Shown: positions 1 to 11,748, counted from the stretch's first letter. The stretch: 64,000 nt of DNA from Diphasiastrum complanatum (GCA_029204225.1 CM055094.1:66176536-66240535), one strand, 5' to 3'. The notes: a model not told the origin generated them from the sequence alone. Numbers and translations: made by a program.

Positions 1-235
1 TATGAACCTTGCGAGAGCTACTTCCCAATGATCTGAGAGATATCAAGTTATTGTCTACAAAATAGCTAAATAACCCTCACACTAAATAACCCTTGCAGAC
101 TAGATCAGAGAAAAGATCTGCATCAGATCCAGCTACTATCAAAATCTCAGGACAATCAGTGCAAGGAGTAAAAAGTTATCAAGGAAAATCCATCGTACAA
201 GGCCTGAATCCTCATTTCTAACTATCACTGCTAAC

Positions 236-995
236 ATGGTCTCCTCACCTTCTGACGACTCTGGCACCAAGCAGGTGATCTAGTGTGAGATACCCTCAGC
301 CACCCAGATTTGGCCCTTGCCTTCTGAAGTCTTGATTAAACCATGGCTCCAGATTGCTAGCTCACTTCTTGAAGCAATGGGGTTCTACCTAGCGCCTTTC
401 AACTCTAACGTCAACATGGGCCTCGCCCTTCATGCTTATGCCACCAATCCTCAGCAACTTCGGGTAAATGCCCATTTTCTGACATGTCTACGACGAACCA
501 AATGGGCGGAATGCGGCACTCCAATGGACAAAATCATGCTCAACAGCTGCAATTGGCCAAAGATTAACTCCGAGCACGGCTCGACAACAGCTGTAGACGT
601 CCAAAGGGCTCAAAGCAAATTTTCCACGGAGTATTTCAATTGTCCAGATCCAACAGTCTGCACGGCAACAACTTACGTCCGAGACTTGGAGTATTTGATG
701 GCCATCAAGGCCAAGTGGGACAATTTCCTCCCACCAATTTGTTTTGATCCGAATAAAGCATTGGCCTCAGATCGTGTGGAGGATCAGCTGCCAATCGCTC
801 GTGTATATTACCGAACTGGCCTTTTGGGCCACCCTTGGACGAGCCGAATCTTGGATCGATCAATGATGGATGACCGACGTCCACAAGTCCCTGCACACAA
901 GTAAGGACTTGAAAAATATTGGCAGAATCACCTTCATGGAAGATGTAATGTCCTACCTGATCAACCAGCGACGAGCCAAGTGCTCACTATACTGA
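236..995 (+). pseudogene. Unrecognised retroelement-type protein, copy 1, broken
   Basis: From the ATG at 236 the frame runs about 15 codons to a TAG (281-283) and is then open to 904. A frame change near 865 continues the homologous protein to a TGA at 993-995, giving roughly 250 residues. I do not recognise the family. Visible landmarks in order are WPLPSEV, PQQLRV, CPDPTV, CFDPNKA and ARVYYR, then a C-terminal stretch containing SKDLKNIGRITF. The same landmarks recur in order at 61.13-61.69 kb, so this is a repeated protein and not a chance ORF. There is no zinc knuckle, protease or polymerase motif. It sits in LTR-element debris, so a gag-like or accessory element protein is the likeliest role (inference). 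A decayed host gene family is the alternative. Confidence 0.6.
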
Positions 996-2002
996 ACCGG
1001 CAGAGTGCCAAGGGACCGGCAGTACTTCAGGCCGTGGATCCTGTTGGGGGTATTTCCAATATAGAGCGAATAAAAGAAAATGAGTAAATAAATGTGTTGC
1101 GAGGGCATGGCTTCCTACGCGTATAAGTCCATGACCTAAGGAGCACGCAAGGCGATTGTAAATAGACATAATGGACTTGGGCCCTTGTAATCAAAATAAA
1201 ACTTGAGGCCCAAAGTCATTTTAGACTTAGAAGTTTATTATTTTAGAGTTGGGTCCAACTTTGGACTTACATAGATTTTGTGAATTCTAATGTACTTTTT
1301 GTGGACCCTTGGATTAAGATGAATGGTAGGATCAATGTACATATTAGCCAATAGAATTTTGGAGCAAGGGCCTTCTCCATTTATAAAAAAACACCATTTG
1401 TACTCTATTTTTCATGCTTAATTGAGAGGAGGAGACTCTACCATTTTGGGAGCTCAAGCATCCTCAAGTGCTAATCACTCTTTTCTTATGCTTTTGTGAT
1501 GATTTGTGTGTTTGTTCCCATTTGCTATGTTTTTAGTTTATTCTAGTTAATTTTTTCCATAAGCAATGATATTGAGCATTTGAACTAACCTCCATCTCAA
1601 ATCTCTCTCCCCCTTTCTCTCTTTCTCTCTCTCACTCTCTTCTACTCTCCCCCTTTCCCTTCACAAAATCATGATGAATGTTAGTTTAGCAGAGTAGAGT
1701 TAGGGGTGAGTAGTGTTAGTCGTGTTAGTGTTAGTAAAAAAATAGAGAACTATCTAAAAGTAGCATCTGTGCATAGTTAGGCACCTATCCAGTGTTCTAA
1801 TCGTTGTTGACAGGATGACCTAGAATAAACTGCCACAATGCTAGTTTTGCATCAAATGAGGGAACTTTAATCGATAAATCCATGAATCTTGTAGGTACGA
1901 GTCCAAACTCCGAGTACCCATTTTGCAGGTAACAAATCTTTGGTAGAAATCAGAATCATCTAGAACCACAAACGACTTTTTGAACACTTCCATAAACTCA
2001 TC
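996..2002. other. No gene seen; AT-rich intergenic or element-derived DNA
   Basis: No ORF with recognisable motifs in either direction. There is a pyrimidine-rich patch at about 1600-1660. The rest is plain AT-rich sequence, possibly the non-coding remainder of the element that carried the ORF at 236-995. Confidence 0.5.
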
Positions 2003-2437
2003 TGCTGGCTGATTCTGACGAATCCCCAAGATACTCAGATAGAGCAACTCAAGAGCACCTCTCACCTTAGACCGAGGAGGTCTCTGAGAAGACGAGACAA
2101 ACGAAGACTGAGAACCGAGTATGAAAGCCGAGAAATACTAGTAGTAATGACAAGCAAGAACTGTGTAAGCCTCATGGTGAATCCCGAAAGATGAAATGAC
2201 CATGTAGGAACTAGTACTTCTAGGCAAATGTAATAAATGCAAGTAGACCCCTCTTAAAGAAAGTAGAGTGAGCCACCTTTTGATGGTGACCTCTAGTGGA
2301 GAGCATTATTTCACTTGTAATTTGTGAATGTGGAAATTCCACTAGGATGCCACCTAAGGAGCTCTCTTGCTTATTTAAGAGACTCCCTCTTTGTGAAGAG
2401 GAGCTTTTTGTGTATTGTATCAACTCCATATTGAAAC
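2003..2437 (+). repeat. Direct repeat, left copy (candidate LTR)
   Basis: Begins TGCTGGCTGATTCTGACG and ends around AACTCCATATTGAAA. It matches 5120-5455 at high identity, except for an extra segment of about 100 bases near 2217-2320 that the right copy lacks. A CCHC gag remnant follows directly, as expected if this is a decayed 5' LTR. I could not find a primer binding site, so the LTR reading is an inference. Confidence 0.55.
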
Positions 2438-2470
2438 CTTGCACAAGTACCTTATAGACGAAATACAATA

Positions 2471-2860
2471 TGGTGTCCACACTGTTGGACTACACATCCT
2501 ATTGATGCTTGTCCTTCATATCTGCCTATCCAAGCACATACAATCAAACAATATGAAGCACAACCATCACATTCTCGACATTCCTTGACTTATCATGAAT
2601 ACCCACCAGACAGTCCAGAACCATTAGCCATACAAGATGGCTTTGTAGTTATACAAGGGCCATTGCACACCAGATGTTTCATCTGTGGTGAAACTGGACA
2701 CTTCATGGTTGATTGTCCAGTTAAGACCCAGTACCATGTTGAGTGTCCCGACTATATCAGAAAACACAGTTTCAAACACTTTCTAAAGCAACGAACTAAG
2801 ATCCTACCTGCCATTATGAATCACAATAGGATCTTCACGACAACAACACGAGCACTATAG
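2471..2860 (+). pseudogene. Gag remnant with CCHC zinc knuckle
   Basis: Open frame of about 130 codons ending in TAG at 2858-2860. It contains one retroviral-type zinc knuckle, CFICGETGHFMVDC (C-x2-C-x4-H-x4-C), encoded around 2678-2720. This motif binds RNA in the nucleocapsid part of LTR-retrotransposon Gag. There is no start codon in a good context, and no capsid domain is recognisable upstream. It lies between the two direct repeats at 2003 and 5120, so it is probably the only coding part left of a short element of about 3.4 kb. Confidence 0.6.
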
Positions 2861-5119
2861 CACCCTTCTGCTCAACCTGCTGCTCACTTGCGAAGTTTCT
2901 AGCAAACTTCTACAATACCACACAATACACCAGCTCCATAATGAAAAAAGACAATATGAAATGAGTCCTTGTCGAAAGAAAGTGAAACCGATATTCCATC
3001 ATCTGCTACAATGTCCAACCAAGAGCAACCTCCACAGGGAATTGGCAGTTTTTTCCCCCTTCTACAACCTCAAATCTATTTGTCTTTCCACATGCTGATA
3101 AGATTTCCAATGTGCCAATACATAATAAATCTAGGATTCGGAAATCTAGATAGAGATTCAGTTCTGAATCTCTTGTTCACAGAGGTCCTCATGACATAGT
3201 ACCTCAATAATACCTTCATCTCAAGCTATATCTTACAGTATTTGCTATCACTAATGGTAGATTTTAGTGTCATCCACCATGTCTTGTTTTGACAAGGGCA
3301 TGTCAGAGTAAGGCACATTACTCTACAAACAACTGAAATATTGCAACTATCAAGGTACATTATCAATGTTGATAAATGTAAGTTTTGTTCGACAAGTGTT
3401 GTTTATTTTCTTGTTTCTCTTCACCTATTTTGTGTGATTGATTTTTGCTTGAGGAATAGCTATTGCACAAGAGTCTTTTGTAGAGCATCTCCAGAACACA
3501 TTTTCATTCATCTATCCATCTTCAGATTCCCTTGTACAACAGTTTAGGATTTTTGAGACATATGAGAAATCCATGTCAAATTAGAGTTGATTCCTGCATC
3601 TCATTACCATATTATTTTTTGAGTCAACTACATCAAGATCGAAATAAATTTAGTTAGAATTTGTTCAGTCCTTAGTTCAATCGCATGTTCAACGAGTTTC
3701 AACTATGTGTCCCACACGTCGATCCAATCTTGAACATGAACAGTTACCAACAACAACATCCCTACTAATAGATTTTTTTTTTTTTTTTTGGGGGGGGGGG
3801 AGGGGGGGGGGAGAGTGGATCTGCTTGGATCCACTGGAGCAGTGACGCTGCCAACAACAACATCAGCAAGATCGACAGCGAAGGTCAAAAGTCAAATATG
3901 AAAAGACAAGGCTAAAGAAGTCAGATGGGTAATCCAAAGAGACTCAATCAGAAGAAGTATTCCAGTCATGATGAAGATCCTTCAGAAAAGGGAACACAAG
4001 CATTGGAAAATCAGTCTCCTTCTTCAACCAACCTCTTGTCATACTTCTGCACCCATTCTCATGTCTATCGAACACACCATCTACCATTGTCACCACCACC
4101 CTCCCTTCCATCTATTTGTTTATCATCAGTTTACTGTTCTTCTGAGAAATTTTTTAATTTTTGATAGTCTTACCGAAGCAGCTAATAGATCATTGCAAGT
4201 GTCTTGCGGAGACCAACTACCACCTATATTGGTTGTTCAGCCGAAAAAGACCTACAAAAGTAGGCGAAGCAGCTAGAAGAACTAAAGAGGAAGATCCAAG
4301 AAGCTGAGGAGGAAAGGACAAAAACTTAAGCAACAGATGAGCCAGATCAATCTTGATCAAAAGACAGTCTCTGGAGCAATGATAGTTGAATCCCCTCTTA
4401 TGAAGCCCAAAGAGATCCAAAAGTAACGGATCAAAAGAAAGAGCTGCAGAAAAGAAAGATGAAGACAACCATGAACCTGCAAAATAAAGCAAGCTCCTCA
4501 CTCAACAAGTGGTGGTCAAAGCTCGACATTGCAAGAGTCCAAGGCTACAAATGTAAAACTATCAGTTCCTTCATCCTTTCACCAAGCCTTCATCATGTTT
4601 CCTGACCGTTACCAAACCGTCCATCCCAAATTGTTTCTACCACCAAATTTTTGATGATGAGTCCATCCCCTTGAGACTGATAACCAAGATTTGTGCTACC
4701 TATCAGAAAGGAGCATCGACAAGACTAGAACTTCAACTGAGAAAAGAATTGCGACAATGTCCAAAAGCAATATGGAGGATACAACCTCCCAGAAGTTAGA
4801 ATCTTCCTAGAAACTAGAAGTGAAACCGTCAATGGCAGATACAAGTGATAAGAAAGAAGACACGCGAGAAGCACCCATGTATGCAGAGTTGTGAAGCTGC
4901 TGAGAGCTCTCCAAATTTTGAGAATGTCAACCCATTACAACGATAAGACATTCTGGTTAAATTGCGACAATTTGCAAAAACAGTTTTTGATAAAGACTGA
5001 CAACAATAAACACGTGGTTTTATGCAAGCGAACGAGGATCTATGCTCCAATGCAGAAGCGGAGCGACATCGTCCAATATGAGTTGTAGTGGGTCCTACAA
5101 TACATTAAAGGTGGAATGA
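2861..5119. other. Degenerate interior of the 2.0-5.5 kb element
   Basis: Many short frames on the plus strand (for example 3925-4280 and 4891-5088) with interleaved stops, but no domain I can name. Just before the right direct repeat is a purine-rich run, AAAGGTGGAATGA (5107-5119), in the place expected for a polypurine tract. Confidence 0.4.
3773..3811 (+). repeat. Poly-T / poly-G homopolymer block
   Basis: About 17 T, then 11 G, one A and 10 G. It may be a retroposed poly(A) end read on the minus strand next to a C-rich run, or an assembly or sequencing artefact. Copy number at such sites is unreliable. Confidence 0.8.
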
Positions 5120-5455
5120 TGTTGGCTGATTCTGACGAATCCCCAAGATACTCTGACAGAGTAACTCAAGAGCACCTCTCACCTTAGACCGAGGAGGTCT
5201 CTGAGAAGACGAGATGAACGAAGACTGAGAGCCGAGTATGAGAGCTGAGAAATACTAGTAATGACAAGCAAGAACTGTGTTAGCCTCATGGTGAATCCCG
5301 AAAGATGGAATGACCATGTAGGAACTTGTATTTCATAATTTGTGAAATGTGGAAATTCCACTAGAATGCCACCTAAAGAGATCTCTTGCTCATTTAAGAG
5401 ACTCCCTCTTTGTGAAGAGGAGATTTTTGTATATTGTATCAACTCCATGCTGAAA
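5120..5455 (+). repeat. Direct repeat, right copy (candidate LTR)
   Basis: Starts TGTTGGCTGATTCTGACG and tracks 2003-2437 to AACTCCATGCTGAAA. A purine-rich tract lies immediately to the left. Similarity stops at about 5455, so the right end is truncated or rearranged. Confidence 0.55.
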
Positions 5456-6149
5456 TGAAAAGAGCCTCCATGAGTAAGATGCATCCATTGAGCTCCTTGA
5501 TCATGATGGTTTTCTTGAGTGATGCCCCTATGATCATGCCCTTCCATTCATATTGTGTGTGGTTGTGGATTTAGAGTGGATTAGTTTTCTTGCTTTCCTA
5601 GTTGTGGATTAGATTTCATGTTTTCTTGTGGATTAATGTAGGATCTAGCATTCAAGTAAAATAAATAGGCTAGAAATGTGGCATAAATCTTGCATATTCT
5701 CTAGCATTCTAGTTCTTGATGTTCTTGGGATGTCCAAGAATCAAAAGACTGGTTGGTTTCTTGATTCTTGGACTTCTAACATGCTGTAGATTAGTTTTGT
5801 TTTTTGTTTTGTCAATTTATGCAAGTAAAGTAGTGTAATATCTAATTTTAGTTCATTTTGCAGCAAAGTAGAAGTAGGAATCCATCGTAATTCAACTGAG
5901 CAGTAACGTAGATCACTTGTGAACGCATTGGCTTGCATTTTGGTTGATTATGCATGTGCATTCAGTTCAAGAGTGACCCATCCAGATGTCCTTTGACAGG
6001 CAGGACAATACTACAATGATTATCTGCCCCTTCTGCCTAATCTGGGCCTTAAAACAAGAAAGGTAATCTCAAGAAGTGCCCACAGTCTGATAGGCAGAAG
6101 AAGAAAAAAACAAAGAAAAACTAGTTAATACTAATTCTATAGGCCCTAA
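5456..6149. other. No gene seen; contains a perfect hairpin
   Basis: No coding motif found. It holds a perfect 13-bp inverted repeat, GTCCAAGAATCAA at 5732-5744 and its complement at 5761-5773, around a 16-base loop. The arms extend a few more bases with mismatches. This could be the end of a small foldback element or a structured transcript segment. Confidence 0.5.
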
Positions 6150-6350
6150 AGATGTCAACATCATCCCATGTGGTAGGCTTTGGTTGCAGATCACGCCACC
6201 AAGACAAAGCTTTCCCACGGAAGAATCGAATAACACTCTCAATCTTTTTTCCTTTAGGACTTCCGTGTAGATTAAAATAACCGGTCCACTTGGTTAACCA
6301 GTCATCTACAACTTCGGGTTTTTTCTTTTTCTTCTCCCCCGAAAAAGATT
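6150..6350 (-). pseudogene. Retrotransposon gag (capsid) fragment
   Basis: Minus-strand translation reads VVDDWLTKWTGYFNLHG, then a short gap and GKALSWWRDLQPKPTTW. The spacing of a DDW/WLTKW motif, a GKAL motif and a WW pair is typical of the retrotransposon Gag capsid family (retrotrans_gag). No start codon, zinc knuckle or polymerase is attached. It faces the plus-strand gag at 6475, so two element remnants abut here. Confidence 0.6.
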
Positions 6351-6474
6351 CAGGTTGAAGTTTTCACTTGATTCAACAATATTAATTCCATTAGTTGATC
6401 CCTTGAAGTGTTCTTGTTGTTTATTTCATTGAGCGCCTAGCTTAATGACTGGAAAATTTGCAGATAGGTAGGCA

Positions 6475-7855
6475 TTGGCACATGACCATCAAGAGCTACA
6501 TTTGCATTATCATCTACCAGATCTAGATCCCAATCCTGAACCAAAAATGGACCCACCTCAACCACGATTCAATTCTAGTTCAAAAATAAAGTATGATTAC
6601 TTCAAGGAAACTTCTTCAAATGATGCTGATAGCTACATCTCCCAGTTTGAATCCATCACTGTTTCCAATAGTGAGGGAATGAATGCAAAAAAACTACGCA
6701 ATTTCCCTGGTCTACTACGGAAGCCCAAATTGGGTACAGCCAAATGGATCGTGCAGCCGTTAATACTTGGGACCTGCTGAGAGAAGCCTTTCTCATCCAG
6801 TTCCGCGAGATTGGTTACTCTACCTGAGTGCTTGCATGACTGAACTCTGTTCAAAAGAAAGAGAAGGAGTCACTGAGAAGGTACATCTGAAAGGCAAAAA
6901 ATTTGATTGGGAAATTGGTGGGTGTTTATCCTGGTGCAATGCAGATAGAATGGTACCTTGCAGGTTTGCCAAGTAGGATTGACAGGTATTGCCAACAAGG
7001 ACCCATGAATACCATGGATGAAGTTATTGCAATAGTAGAGAATTACGAAACATCAAAGATTGTTCAGAAGCGACGTTCCAACAAGAAGAAAAGAAGAATT
7101 CATCAGCTTTATCTGATGATTTGAGCTCGGAAGAGGGTTCATCCGATAGTTTGCATCCATCTAGTTCCAGCGATGATTCCAGCACAAAGAGCTCAAATTC
7201 TTTCGAAGATGATAAGAACCACCGAAAATAGCAAAAGACTAAAAAGAAGTCCAAGTCTTCCAAGGAACCATCTCCAAAGATCGACAAGGTTTGAAAGAAG
7301 AATATTTTAGATCTATCAAAGAAAATGCAAGATTTAAAAGTACAAATATCTGAAGTATCGGATAAGTGACAAAAGACACCTTCTTCTGATCCGAATATCT
7401 GGTGTACCAGATGTGGAGGTCTAGGTCACTCTAACCATGAATGTAAAGTTAAACAAGTTCCATATGTTTAGAGTGTAGACGGAGATGTTTTGTATGTCTA
7501 TGAAACAGATCCGGAGGAGCATTGTCATTATGTTCAAGGATCATCTGCACTAGTGTTGCAGCCCAAACCAAAATTTGGACCAAAGCGCTTTGTACCTGCT
7601 TAGACAGTGAGCTCAAACCAGAAGATTGTTTATGCACCAATCAATCTAATGCCAAAGAAGCTGGCGGGCTGTGGCGCACAAGGCCATTATTCTCCCGATT
7701 GCCTGGAGCCTCCCCGACCAATCGACTATGTCCTGTTATGTTCAAATTGCTCGAGAGAAGAACATCAAGCTGCAGACTACCCAAAGCCTCAAAAGCCGAA
7801 GGTGCTATACAAATATGTCTAGACTCCAAGTGCAGAACCATAGATAAATAAGAAT
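6475..7855 (+). pseudogene. Ty3/gypsy gag, broken, interrupted by an LTR at 7856
   Basis: Several frames on the plus strand together spell a Gag relative of the minus-strand element next door. The stretch containing KYDYFKE and DADSYISQFESITV matches KIRYDFFKG and DADSYLSQFESITI encoded near 15.9 kb. Further motifs are FREIG near 6800 and GLPSRIDRYCQQGP near 6965. A zinc knuckle, CTRCGGLGHSNHEC, lies near 7400-7445 and a weaker Cys-rich segment near 7670-7790. Several stops and frameshifts rule out function. The gag stops where the 3' LTR of the minus-strand element begins, which suggests that element inserted into this one, although the other side of the insertion is lost. Confidence 0.7.
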
Positions 7856-8872
7856 TGTGGTGGCCTAGTTGTTATAGATTTTCACAAAATCGATGAATTA
7901 AGTAGTATAAAATGTTTGATCATTCCCCAAGAGAGAGAATAATCTCATCTTTTGTATGATAAATGTATGTATGATGGTAAATGGTCTGGGATGTGTAATA
8001 CTCACAGTGAATACTACAATGACATATCTGGTTATCCAAAGATATTTGGGTAAATTGGCATCCAAGAACACCAATGATGAAACGATTTGGTCAAGGTCTT
8101 CGGTTGTAAAGATTACTTTATCTTCCAGGTTTTTTGGTATCAGAAAAGCAATCAGATCAGACAACAATTGGCAAATAGATTTGTCAGACAGGATCGCATT
8201 GGCTAAAGATTCCTCTTAATCAAGCATAGAGAAATAGTTCTTATCGTAGAAAGCAAAGAAAACAGAGCATCAAACAAACTCATTATCTGAACACATAGCT
8301 CATTCAGAATTGAAGAAAGTTCTGCTAAAGGTTAGGCTTAACAGCTTCGGCTAATTCCCTGCACACATTAGTTAGAATTGTTGCTTGCTGATGATGCCTG
8401 AAAATCCGTGTTAGAGTGACTGAAATTCAGTAAAATTTGAGAAATATGTGTGATGCAAACATAACAGTATCACAAACAATTCCAGATCATACAGAGTGTA
8501 TTTGCTCAATTGATAAGAAGTAATGTTGTAAAAGATGGCAGAGGGAGAATATGCTCAAGCTATAGAAACTTGCTCTTCTCTCTCTATTGATACTCAGCTC
8601 TCAAAATGCGTAAGTACAATGGCATGAAGTGTCGACCTTATAGGAATGATCACCAACCTCAATGTTGTTTACGAACCGTCAAAATGTCGGTTGAGATCCG
8701 CTACTACGTCTCTATAGAACGTTGCAAATTCTACCCTAAATGTGAATTTACAAAGTGAAAATAGGCCTTTACATGAATTTAGGCACTATAGCACACTTAC
8801 ATGTATAAAAATTGAAATTTTTTAACAATATATAACAAAAACTTGGATAATGTGGGATCATGAGGCTCCACA
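7856..8872 (-). repeat. 3' LTR, complete (1017 bp)
   Basis: Bounded by TG (7856-7857) and CA (8871-8872) as read on the plus strand. The first 700 bases match 16438-17138 almost throughout. The polypurine tract abuts its upstream end. The left flank is the plus-strand gag remnant. Confidence 0.85.
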
Positions 8873-8887
8873 TATCCCCTTCCTCAG
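8873..8887 (-). other. Polypurine tract of the gypsy element
   Basis: On the minus strand CTGAGGAAGGGGATA lies immediately before the TGTGG start of the 3' LTR. This is the expected place for the plus-strand primer of reverse transcription, and it helps fix the LTR boundary. Confidence 0.7.
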
Positions 8888-8929
8888 TTGTGTAGTGGCT
8901 CGCAAACAACTTATTTACATCCTTCTCTG

Positions 8930-11748
8930 TCACGTTCTGCTGGCTGGCTTGCTGTGAAAAATAGCCTTAGCTAGGGCTTTGTTCTCTTCATTCACTTGCT
9001 CCAAGGCCATTCCTTTTGTGGCTAGGAAATAATTATTCTTTTGATTATAATCTTCTTGAAATGACAAATGTGGATAACCCCCCATTCCTTGATTTTCCAA
9101 TGGTGCGAGAGGGTTATTGATCAATGTATTATTTGCAAGATGCATGTACCAACTATCCTCAGACAAGATTTCAGACATCTCGGCAGAAGGGACAGTTAGT
9201 GAAAGGGCAGCATATGTATATTCTGGGAATTTTTCTTTAATGTACAGTTGTTGAACAGATAAGAGGGCATATGAAATAAGAGAAGCAATATTTACATAAC
9301 TGTAAGTGTGGTATGGTCTGGTTATTGGATTAGTGGAGCGAAGTATATTATTTGTTTCGACTCCCTCCAAATAACGAGAATAGTTAGCTTTCCAATCTGT
9401 TTAGATTTCATACGGATCAAGGAATAATAGCTGATGGGAAACTCGGGAAGGAACTGGTTTAAGGCTAGAAACAAATGTTTTTAGGTATTCTAAAATGTAT
9501 ATATACAAGGATCCTACGATCACATGGATATAGTTAGTTTGCACATTGAACTTAATCTAAACAATGGCAAGAGCAAGGATTCCTTTTTGGTGCACTGTTA
9601 ATTTGGCCCAAGGAGAATTTAGGTTAAAAAAAGTCCAAGGGCTTTCCCATTGTTCTTTTGTATAGCCAAAAAGTTTAGGTAGAAAAAAGGTAATCCATTC
9701 TCCACTGAAGTTCTGGACTACAAAAGGGTGGAAGAAAGAATATTAGTTCTGCTGAAAAGTTTGAAATTCTGTCTTCAGTAGTGAATACACTACCTTGTTT
9801 TTCTTTACAATAGCTCCGCTGTGCGACGCCCCGACTTGGTGTGGAATAATGTCTAGCATAGCTGGTTGATCTGCAACTGTGACACTGACTGTTGTTACCT
9901 TTGCAGCATCCTCGATTTCAGTCTGGGTCTCTTGATCTTTCTGGATCGACTTGAAGATGACGTCTGTTTGGATGGCCTTCTTTGATGTAGCTTTGGCTGG
10001 CTCATCCATCTGCATTGATTGGTCCTGGCACTGAGCTGGTTCTTCTTCCTCGAAAGTTTGTATTTGGCTTGATTGAAATTTAGCCTCTTCTAGTTCTTCT
10101 TTTAATTTTTCATAGACAATCATCTGCGGTTGCAAATATTGCAACTGAAAGGTTTGGATCATCCTCTCTTGAATTTCCTTCCAGGCTGTTGGGTCAATCT
10201 TGTATCTGCCATGAGATACATAGACACCTAATGTGACTCCGGCGCTAATTCGCCATAAGATCACCTCTTCGGCATGTCTCTTGTAAATTTGATTGCCTCT
10301 TTTCAGCATCTCTGCAAAATTCTACAACTGGGCAACTGAGTCCTGGGAACTGCTGAGTTTGTCGCTCAACTCTACATTACTACTCTGGAGAGTAGCTCGA
10401 ATTCGTCTCTCCTCTTGCAAAGAAGCCTGCAGGGTCTGAATCTGTTGTTTAAGCAATAAATTTTTGCTTTCGAAAGCGTTGGACTTCTCCTACATTTCTT
10501 CCAATACTTCCAGCATAGCATCTTGCCTTCCCCTTGCTTCTTCAAGAGCTACGTCCTTCCTGATCATGAGTTCTGCTTGGGCTGCATCAAGCTCTTCACT
10601 CTTATAGGACAGCTCAGCCTTGATTTCCTACAGTTCTGTATCCTTCTGAATTAGGTCTGCTCGGAGGGAATCATATCTCGAGCCAAGCGTCCTAGGGACT
10701 TTCTTTAAGCTGGCAAGATGTTGAATGGCCACCTGGGTTTCTGGGAGCATCGTACCAAAAAAAAATTTATACAATTCGGCATCGAGGATTGGTGCCTCGA
10801 CGTCGCTTCCGCTTTCTTGCTGAACATCCGAAACTTGTTCTTCTTCTTGAGGTGCTAGCTCCTACGGCATATCAGCTTGATTCTGCCCTTGCTCAGCAAC
10901 ATCTTCTGCTTCTTTTTCTGCTTCCCTGTTCTTCTCTGCACTGGACAATGGCGTATACTGGGATGATGGTGAAGACATCCTCACCGAGCTTCCTTGGCTT
11001 GATGATGATGATGATGATGCCTTCGCTACGGTGGTTGCCTTTGATACTTGCATCTGGGATTCAGCCTCCACTGAAGGGGCTAGATTTGGTAGTATTGGTG
11101 CAATCTTGATGTCTTCCTGCACTGTTAGCACACCAGCATGCATACACAAGATACCCATCTGCAAACCCAGCCTGGAAAACTGACTAATCTTTGCTAATTT
11201 ACAAAATTGTTTAAAAGCAATCTGTCCGAAGGCAATAGGGTCTCCATTTAGGGCTCTCAACAGATATTCCATCTTTATATTTGAGATGTATACTCTTGCT
11301 CTAGTAAGAAGATAGAAGCAAGAGCAAAGCGAACAAAGCTTTTGAGATTGGGATCTCTGATGTAAGAGAGTTTATATCCCCGTTTCTCAAGGTAAGCTTC
11401 TTCATGGAAAACTTCGCTCTTTGTAATGAAATCTGGTTTTGTAACTGGCATACAGCCGTCCATAGGCAAAACTAAGGCATGACAGTAAAATCTTTATGTG
11501 ATAATAAATTCTTGATTGCGGACGATGGTAGAAATATGTCCTTCTTTTGTTTCACTCAAATTGCGGATCAGCTCATGGCATAAATCAGTAAGAATTACTG
11601 ATGGAACGAACTGAAGAAGTCCTTCAATTCGCGCTCGTATAGCCAATGGTTGGAACACTAGTAACATTGGCTTTGGGTGCACTTTGAATACGATTGCCAT
11701 GGCGCTTGCAATTGTAAACGATTGGATGGCAGAAAAGAGCTTGATCAC
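8930..11748 (-). pseudogene. Third ORF of the gypsy element, coiled-coil protein of unknown function, decayed
   Basis: A nearly continuous minus-strand reading frame of about 940 codons starts at ATG 11748. One frame change occurs near 11272, and roughly eight in-frame stops interrupt an otherwise open frame down to the stop at 8930. Order: a partly hydrophobic N-terminal part (IQSFTIASAMAIVFKVHPKP), a segment with KRGYKLSYIRDPNLKSF, a Ser-rich linker (11040-10960), an acidic patch, then a heptad-like Glu/Lys/Leu coiled coil (about 10690-10330). After that come a Gln/Thr-rich linker, an aromatic-rich segment (WITFFLPKLFGYTKEQW, near 9690) and a C-terminal part at 9370-8930. There is no zinc knuckle, polymerase or convincing envelope-type signal and anchor. 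It has the sense orientation and position of the Athila env-like ORF, but I see no envelope hallmark. Function unknown. Confidence 0.65.

Noticed and set aside
4829-5088. Overlapping frames on both strands before the right direct repeat
   Set aside because: No motif, and the two strands have frames of equal length. Probably chance.
8930-11748. Reading the third ORF as a viral-type envelope gene
   Set aside because: Position fits, but I see no signal peptide, cleavage site or C-terminal membrane anchor, and the dominant feature is a coiled coil with Gln/Ser linkers.
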